Shown piece after piece: positions 57,100 to 64,000 of a stretch of 64,000 bases of DNA. Source of the DNA: Limnoperna fortunei (lineage: Eukaryota > Mollusca > Bivalvia > Mytilida > Modiolidae); NCBI GenBank assembly GCA_944474755.1, contig OX104115.1, positions 74,748,993 to 74,812,992 of the forward strand. The letters run 5' to 3'. The position numbers and the translations under genes are program-made. Position 1 is the first letter of the stretch. Every line of letters starts with the position of its first letter. The notes beneath the pieces are model-generated. The model ran no database searches and was not told the origin of the DNA. It saw only the letters and a list, made by a program, of their open reading frames with translations.

Positions 57100-58815
57100 T
57101 TGTAGAAAAAGTAATAAAAAAAATTTCGCTCGCTCGCTCCTTATTTTCAAAGTTAGAATCCGAAGAACAAGAAATTAATTTTACGTGGCCTAACTCCTAT
57201 AAGACGACTTCAAAGCCTTTTCTTGCAAATGTGCCAAAGTTGCTAGTTTAAGAGATCAACATTGTGTCTTATTTGCCTATCCTGTATCTTTTACGGTATT
57301 AGAGGAGTAGTGAGTTAAAGCAAATGTCAAGATTAAGTACGCGATCTTGACCTTTATCCTTGTGACCATTTTCAAGGTCAAACGTCGTGAGGGTCTATGG
57401 TGCAGACCCATTTTTTTGCTCTTAGTTCTTGAGATTTATTGACATGTCGCTTGTAACCAATATATAAGGGGAGATGACTCCTATAAAATATGACATTTTA
57501 TCTGCGACATGTGACACAACTAGGCTGATGACTTTGTAAACGTGTTGGAAGGGACATCTTTTACTATGCCAGAAAAGAAGTGAACGCAGGCTTTACGGTG
57601 TTTGGTGAGAAAACTTTGTAACAACAAAGTTTGCAACATACTTCCCATGGGAGAGATAACCGTCTAAATTACCGGTAACTTCTACAAAATATCAAAGTGA
57701 CACAACCAATAATGAGCTGTCCGGACTTGTAGAAGACAGTAAAATAGTAATTAAAAAACAATAACAAGCAGAAGAAATACAGTAAGGGCTTTTGTCCGGA
57801 GACGAGAAATCCCATAACTATAAGGTCAAAAGTTCGAAAAATTGAAAAGCTTTCTAATTAAAGAAATTAAAAAGAATCTACATGTACCTTAACTTAAAGA
57901 TCTTTAACATTAACTAATCAACATCATTCGTTTACACAATGAAATGAAAAGAAAAGATAAACTATTTAGATATCTGTTAAAATATGAGTCAAATGGAAAG
58001 AAACTATGATGTTGACCTGAAACGTTTTGTATTTAAATTTAATCCATTCCCAATATAAATGCATCACATCTTTTGAAATAAAAAAGGTCATAAAATAGGA
58101 CATCTTAGGACTAAATTGACCTTGACCTGTGACTGTTTGATCTTTGCATATATTATTATCAAAAGTATATGTTTTTTGATTATGAGATAACTCTTTTAAA
58201 AGTACAATTATTTAGTGTGCTCTTTCAAGATATCAATATGTTCTACATGTTCCTAAAATTATTTTTCCTGTAACTCTTAAGTAGGAGAATCGAACATAAC
58301 AAAATTTCAAAAGTTAGAATGTGACTTTGACCTTCTTACCTTTTTCAAGCTCAAGGTAAAAGAGTGAAAAAAGTCACATGTGCTTTTTGAGTACTAAAGA
58401 TATGAAATATATTTTTAATGGAAAAGGGAAATAACTGCTATAAGGAGTCTAAATTCTTTGCACAATATATATGGAACAAAGTGTCGCATTCCTTTACTTA
58501 CCATGTTGGAACAATTTTCTTTCTGACATCTTTTTCGGTTTCAAAGTATATCTGCACAAATTTTTGTTTATCACAGGGAACAAACTTCTTAAATAAAAAG
58601 TGTTCACTGTGCCAGGGTTAACTGCAAAAAGCATAATGTGTTCAAACTGCCTTTACGACATGACGGGAACCAAAATTTATATGGAGAAATGAAAGTTTGC
58701 GGAAAATAAGTCTGACTAATAACATGAAGACTTTTCAGTCATAAAGTGGAAAGTGGAAAGCCTTAATAAATACAGTAAGGACTTTTTGTCCGGAGACGGG
58801 AAATGCCTAAATAAT
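57100..58815. repeat. Degenerate dispersed-repeat region
   Basis: Recurring GACCTTGACC/AAGGTCAA and GGGAGATAAC-like phrases. A direct repeat starting AAATACAGTAAGG(G/A)CTTT, followed by TTGTCCGGAGACG, lies at 57774-57815 and 58769-58810. No reading frame. Confidence 0.5.
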
Positions 58816-59092
58816 TAAACTGGCGTTTGTTTTGCAAACAATTGTGAATGTCTTTCCCGTTAGTGTCTAAAGTCAGAAAATATATGTGATGCTATATGGA
58901 CGTTTAGACTATTGCTAAGCCAAAATGTGACTTCTAGTCATGAAAATAAGTTGTTTGTGTAAAGAAAGTGGTCCCGATAGAAACAATATAATTTGTTGAG
59001 TACTTTTTCGCCCGTTGCTAGGCACAAATAAAATGCCACTTCTGGTTGTTAAATGATATATTTCAGTAAAGTACGTCATCCTGATTAATATA

Positions 59093-59240
59093 TATATATA
59101 CGAGTCTAGAACAAAATATAACGATACAAATGACGGTGTTTTGGTCAGGTCAAGACTATAGACACAAACTGACCAACGAATGGCCTTAATCAATAATCAT
59201 TGCGTGTCACTGTAAATAAATGACGTTAACAAGTCACATA
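59093..59240 (+). repeat. Direct repeat, copy 1 (partner 59616-59745)
   Basis: Shares AACGATACAAATGACGGTGT, GACTATAGACACAA-like and ACGAATGGCCTTAATCA in order with 59616-59745, 523 bp away. Confidence 0.8.
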
Positions 59241-59379
59241 ATATTGATCTTCAACATTCCCACTTCAACTGAACTTAAAACTTATACATTGCCCCAACCA
59301 TCCCCTATCTTTGGGACGAGCTGTCACATGGCTTTGCTCAAATATTCCTACAAAATGTTATCGAAATTACCAAGGTGAT

Positions 59380-59432
59380 AATTCAGTATACCAGACGCAA
59401 ATTTTGTCTATTCTCATCAGTGACTCATCAGT
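59380..59432 (-). ncRNA. Hammerhead-ribozyme-like relic with duplicated CTGATGA
   Basis: Reverse complement: CTGATGAGTCACTGATGAGA, then ATAGACAAAATTTGCGTCTGG. The CTGATGAG box is duplicated and the GAAA box altered. Confidence 0.45.
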
Positions 59433-59615
59433 GGAGTTTAACTCTAAATGCTTAAAGTATTTTTTTCATTTGGACTGGAATAATATAAGTCCACTGGGAT
59501 CGTGTCAATACACAATACAAGTTCAAAATATTATAGAAAATGTGAAAGTGCCCACCAGTTAACTTATTATGTATCGGATCGACAAACATGACGAAATAGT
59601 ATACACAAAAAATAA

Positions 59616-59745
59616 TATACAAGTCTAGAAGAGTATGCAACGATACAAATGACGGTGTTTTTGTCAAAACTATAGACACAACGAATGGCCTTAATCATTG
59701 AGTATCAATATAAATAAATGACGTAAACAAGTAATAAAATATTTA
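59616..59745 (+). repeat. Direct repeat, copy 2 (partner 59093-59240)
   Basis: Second copy, slightly shorter, overlapping the end of the Gypsy remnant. Confidence 0.8.
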
Positions 59746-60725
59746 TTATAAATGATACGAGGCAAAAATACTTCATTCATTAGTGCTAAAGTAATTTGAC
59801 TACCCATATTTTTCAGCATTTCCTGGGGAACACCTACGCTGCAAAATATATTTACAAAATCCTCTGCAGTCCTTTCTGGTTCAATACTCTTCAAATCTAT
59901 AGCCTATGGATATCTGTTGGAATAGTCAACAAAAGTAGAATGATCTTTTACCTCTATACATGCAAATGAGTTGGTGATTATGACCGATTAAGTCAACAGC
60001 TACATGCTTAAATGGTGTTCATCAATCCGGGGCTTTTTGAAGAGGAATTGTTTTTTGACAAATATTGCACAATTGGCAAAACACTTTTATATCTAGTTTA
60101 CCTTTATCTTTAAGTTGTTTGGTTGATATGACACAGAACAAGCCATGCATACATTGTTTCGATTTGAATCTTCTCTGGCTTTTCAGCAAAACGTCGACCT
60201 GCCACGTGGTGATCTCGCATCCGCTGTCATAGTACTTAACATTATTGTTTTCGGATTTTACGCGATAATTCGGTGCAGTATGGCCTTGTTGTACTCATTT
60301 AAAGCACTTGCTGGCACTGGAACAAAAAAGGAGAACCAATAACTGGTTTACTCAATTGCTCACTTTGTGGTTTATCAGAATGTCTATTACCAGACTGAAC
60401 TGGTTTACCCTTGTTAAGAAGAGCACTTGCGTTTATAAATAGTGCTGATCTATATTGGACAGCCAAAGATGTCATTTTGTCTTAAAAAGACGGATTTCCT
60501 TCTAAGAAATAACAACAAATCTTTCAAACAGACATGCCTAAATTGATCCCGTATCACCAAGTCAAAAAGCCCGTCAAACGTCATCTCTGGTTTAGACATT
60601 TCCATCTGAGCTTTCTAAGTTAAACTCAGGTTTTGCGTTTTCTTTCGGACGTGCTGCTAATCTTTTATAACGCTGAATAGGTGGTTTGTCTCTCACAAAT
60701 TGTGTTAATTCATCATCATGTAACC
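59690..60725 (-). pseudogene. Gypsy-type LTR retrotransposon remnant: gag and integrase, RT missing
   Basis: Minus strand: gag pieces (ELTQFVRDKPPIQRYKRLAA, about 60660; DQFRHVCLKDLL, about 60540; a zinc-knuckle-like CFK-x-x-QQGHTAPN, about 60270). They pass directly to an integrase H2C2-like finger (FCQLCNICQKTIPLQKAP, about 60060) and IEPERTAEDFVNIFCSVGVP (59820-59890). Protease, RT and RNase H are absent. Multiple frameshifts and stops. Confidence 0.75.
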
Positions 60726-60729
60726 CAAG

Positions 60730-61710
60730 GACATCCTATATTTTCTCAACTCTAACAATTTGTCCACAACTAATAATAAAATACAGCAAATTGTACCAAT
60801 TAATTACCAGCTACTATACCCCAAATTCTCAATAAAAACAGATGGCGATTTTTCCCGGTACACTATTTAAATGCACCTCAATACTACTTCTATGTAAATA
60901 TATTCCATACTCCCAGTTCATACATAAAACCCCAAATAGACAACACACCAATACACTGGAGCTAGACGCAGCTCTGCAATGACAAATCACACTTCTGAGT
61001 CAATAATCAATCTTAATGCAACGTCTGAAAACCGATGACTGAACATTAACTGTTAAGTATGTCTCACTTGCACAGTACTACGTTTATAGAGAATATACTA
61101 TAGTTTCCAATAAATGTCAGCGTTTTCAAGTACAATATTATAAGTAAAAATACGAAATGTATAAAATTACATTACTCTTGTGCGATAATTAAAACCATAA
61201 AAGTGGATAACGTAAATATTGTAGCGCAAAACAGAACATTCTACCACATTTAATTAAAAAAAAACTTGAAACAAAACTGTTACTTATTCCCAGCAAACCG
61301 GTAAGCTCCCACCAACGCCACGTGTAAGAACTATGTACAAAACTTAAACATCTACATGCATTCTCTGCAGCACTCGACTCGAAGTGATCCAAATAGTGCA
61401 CAGGTAAGACGTGATAAATTTAACCATGTGATTTAAATGAAGCTCAAAGGTTATTAAATATCCTACCGGGGGTACCAAAGGGTATTAAAATGACACATTT
61501 ACAAATATATGAAGAAAAAAAAAAACAAACACACACAAAGTTAACCGTGATAGTATATTTTCAGATATTTTATAAAAGGAATACTTGTAGTTTGATTTTT
61601 TTCAATCATAAAAAGTTATTTTATTTTTTAGCTTATATACTTTGCACTGAAACACATTTTAAATAAATAGATAAATTATTTTTTTATCTATACTGAAAAG
61701 ATATAACAAA
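60730..61710. other. No gene recognised
   Basis: Could contain the 5' LTR of the Gypsy remnant, but no pair of long terminal repeats was found in the window. Confidence 0.45.
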
Positions 61711-61789
61711 CTATAGTCACTCAAAAAGAAACCCAACATACAAAAAATGGGAATTGTTCTACATATATTATTATTTTAACAATTTATCA

Positions 61790-62669
61790 TATAAATAATT
61801 GATACAGAATGTAAAAATTAGCACACTTCTTGTTCATGAGTTCTTTAACCATGGAATATAACATTTTGTCGCATATTGTCAATAAATCACGCAAAAATGT
61901 TGTGCCACCATTTGCTTGTAACACAGCCCTTACTCTTCTTGGCACTGATTTAATTAAACGTTGAGTACGAACACGCGATATCCTCTGCCACCCATACTGA
62001 AGTGCCTGCTCTAATTGTTGCAGATTTTGCGGCGGTGGTTGTCGTTGGCGCACTCGTCGATCCATTTCTTCCCACAGATGTTCAATTGGGTTAATATCCG
62101 GAGATCGTGATGGCAAACGGATCATATTGACATTCTGTTGCTCTAAAAAAACCTACTGTTACACGTGCTGTATGTGATTGGGCTATGGCTTTGAATGTCA
62201 ATAACGGGCAAAAAATGCGGTCGTATAATTTCTCTATACCTAACAGCGTTAGGATTGCTTTGGATATGTATTAGCTGTGTGTTCATGTCGTAAGAGATAG
62301 CGGCCCACATCATAACACTGCCTCCGCCAAAATTGTCCCTTTCTACAACACAGTTTAGCGCAAAATGTTCATTTCGGCGCCTGTATACTCGTATGCGACC
62401 ATCTCGCTTTCAAGCTGGAAACGTGACACATGGCTGAAACACGCTCTTCTCCAGTTCTGGAAATTCCATGCACGACCGGTAGTACACCATCGAACCATTG
62501 CTCAGCGGTGTTGGCGTCTCAGTGTTGCTCCGACGCAAGTTCTTTTTGCCGCAAACCATGAGAGTGTAACCGATTGTGTATGGTCTGTGCTGGAAACAGC
62601 ATTCTGTGAATCTCCGGCCTTGATTTGACGGATAGCGATGTTCCTGGTAGCAGCATTTAACCTTGGCAT
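61790..62669 (-). pseudogene. Tc1-like transposase, broken
   Basis: ATG at 62669-62667 opens MPRLNAATRNIAIRQIKAGD, the usual Tc1 N-terminal helix-turn-helix start. After shifts come SRFQLES, VERDNFGGGSVMMWAAISYD, REIIRPHFLPVID, and the end with RLPSRSPDINPIEHLWEEMD, containing the third catalytic acidic position of the DDE triad. About 290 codons against roughly 340 in the family, with several frameshifts, so inactive. Confidence 0.85.
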
Positions 62670-62889
62670 AGCGACACCTTATCAGAATTTTATTCATCAG
62701 AATTTTATTCAACTAAGTCAGTCAAGAAAAGTAATAGCGCGGTTTCATACCGATTATTTTAGGTAAAAAATATTAATGATTTGCATGTGAAAGTCAACCC
62801 TGTTTCATAGTGTGGTCCAGATTTCGACAACAGTCGTGGATGAACGTAAATGCTTTCACCTGGAAATCTATAAAATGTAATAATGATGT

Positions 62890-62893
<4 letters not shown>

Positions 62894-62953
<60 letters not shown>
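62894..62953. repeat. (TA)n microsatellite
   Basis: About 30 TA units within the Tc1 element; frames reading through it are artefacts. Confidence 0.95.
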
Positions 62954-62955
<2 letters not shown>

Positions 62956-63025
62956 TTATTTGTCCGAAAAAAAAATGATTTGAAAAAAATTATCCGATGT
63001 TGCGTTTCATTTTTGAGTGAGTATA

Positions 63026-63850
63026 TAGTAACACCGTATGGTTTTATATACCCATAAATAAAAGTGGGCAAACCAGGATGACAACCTTCCAAACAGCTTA
63101 GGATCCTCTTAGAAACCAGCATGGTAAAATTGACATGGCAAAATTCAAGGACCATTTATAAATTATTAAATGTACGTAAGAGAGGAATAATGCGATATAT
63201 AGAAGTGTAATCGTGAACATACATTTTAGCATTGGATTTTTGTAAGAAAAAGGTATGATATTGAAAAAGACAACTTGACGCCCGGTGGTAATTTTTACTA
63301 GAAAATTTTTAAACCACGTACAGACCGTTCCAATATATCATCTGTTAGCATATCTGTTAGTTTAATCCACACACAAACCAGTCTATAGCATATGTGGTTC
63401 AAAATCACGTTTATGGCCCTTACTTAAGGCAAGGATATTATATACTAACTATATTAGTATATAATGTACATGTTTAATGTTTAAATTGCACCCAGTGGCT
63501 GATCCAAGGCGACCTAGAGGCCCAGGTCCCTTTTGAAGCAACATCTATAAAATGTGTCTGTAATCTCCTGTGGTAAAAACGTATGTCCAGGATGCCCCTA
63601 ACTCTTAATGAGAAAAGCGATCCTAACTTATGAGATATCATGGAGCCTCTAGGCACAAACTTGTCCGATACAGAGAGCAATTCAGAGCCCAAATTTTTAT
63701 GATTTGTTAATAGATTTATGCCTAGAAACGCATGCATATTTAAACTCACAAGGTCTCTCTAACGGAACGAATCATAATTATATTTAAGGTAAATAATTAG
63801 ATGCGTCATTACGTGTTTTGTTAAAGACGTGGTAATTTATCTAGAAAAGG
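63026..63850. other. No gene recognised
   Basis: An open frame exists on the minus strand (63474-63749), but no domain or splice context supports it. Confidence 0.45.
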
Positions 63851-64000
63851 TTTGTTTGTTTCAACGGTATTTAAATGCCACTTTCAGCAATTGTCAGCTA
63901 GTTTGTGGCGCCCATTTTTTCAATTGGGGTTGCTTAGCCGGGTTACCCATAGAAAACCATCGACCTTCGATAGAAAAACTATAGCAATCCTTGTCAAGTA
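63851..64000 (-). mobile_element. SINE running off the window edge
   Basis: Minus-strand SINE tail and body (TTTGTTTGTTTCAACGG, GCCACTTTCAGCAATTGTCA, CAATCCTTGTCAAGTA). The head would lie beyond 64000. Confidence 0.8.

Larger units (their letters stand above)
61714..63023 (-). mobile_element. Tc1/mariner-type transposon, 1310 bp, with inverted ends and TA duplication
   Basis: The left end TAGTCACTCAAAAAGAAACC and the complement of the right end TACTCACTCAAAAATGAAAC are inverted repeats. They are bordered by TA at 61712-61713 and 63024-63025. It encloses a broken transposase and a long (TA)n array. Confidence 0.85.

Noticed and set aside
62365..62712. Two overlapping frames of 87 and 100 codons
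   Set aside because: Antisense and out-of-frame readings of the broken Tc1 transposase.
62868..63155. Protein with Ile-Tyr repeats
   Set aside because: Translation of the (TA)n array.
63474..63749. 91-codon minus-strand gene
   Set aside because: No recognisable domain, repeats or splice context; cannot be supported.

Overview
This is a gene-poor, AT-rich eukaryotic window dominated by decayed transposable elements. The repeat content suggests a bivalve mollusc, possibly a mussel: a tRNA-headed SINE whose body looks like the MetaSINE core, present in about a dozen copies; a Penelope-like retroelement with GIY-YIG endonuclease; CR1/Jockey-like LINEs; a THAP-DDE (ISL2EU-type) transposase; a FLYWCH-MULE; Gypsy remnants; and many hammerhead-ribozyme-like relics. 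The species is an inference from memory of such repeats; no database was searched.

Layout. 1-8900: a LINE remnant, a TA-flanked inverted-repeat element carrying nine copies of one 16-bp motif, a THAP-DDE pseudogene, and a LINE ORF1 broken by a SINE. 8900-22400: no convincing gene; minisatellites, MITEs, and a 354-bp block duplicated without visible difference, one copy holding a MITE. 22446-23664: a MULE deletion derivative with an 8-bp target duplication. 24097-37929: two convergent, multi-exon immunoglobulin receptor genes. 39700-43250: a rearranged Penelope-like element ending in a hammerhead motif, followed by a degenerate satellite of about 150 bp. 45700-60700: Gypsy and LINE remnants, tandem repeats and dispersed repeats. 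61714-63023: a decayed Tc1/mariner element with both ends.

The only convincing host genes are the two receptors, reconstructed here exon by exon. Receptor A (+, 24099-30264, 232 aa from the first visible ATG) and receptor B (-, 37929-33242, 433 aa) share the plan: signal peptide, one V-like Ig domain, a small three-cysteine exon, a short Thr/Asn-rich stalk, and one transmembrane helix. Every intron between these shared parts is phase 1. The Ig domains are about 92% identical (93 of 101 residues), yet the transmembrane and cytoplasmic parts are unrelated apart from an IYxEI motif. B has a long tyrosine-rich tail with an ITAM-like pair (YNVL-x10-YEHL) inside a tandemly duplicated ~50-residue unit. 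A has a short tail and an arginine at the inner end of its membrane helix. This resembles the paired-receptor layout known from vertebrate innate immunity (same ligand domain, opposite signalling halves) and is the most interesting candidate system in the window. Expression and function are not shown by the sequence.
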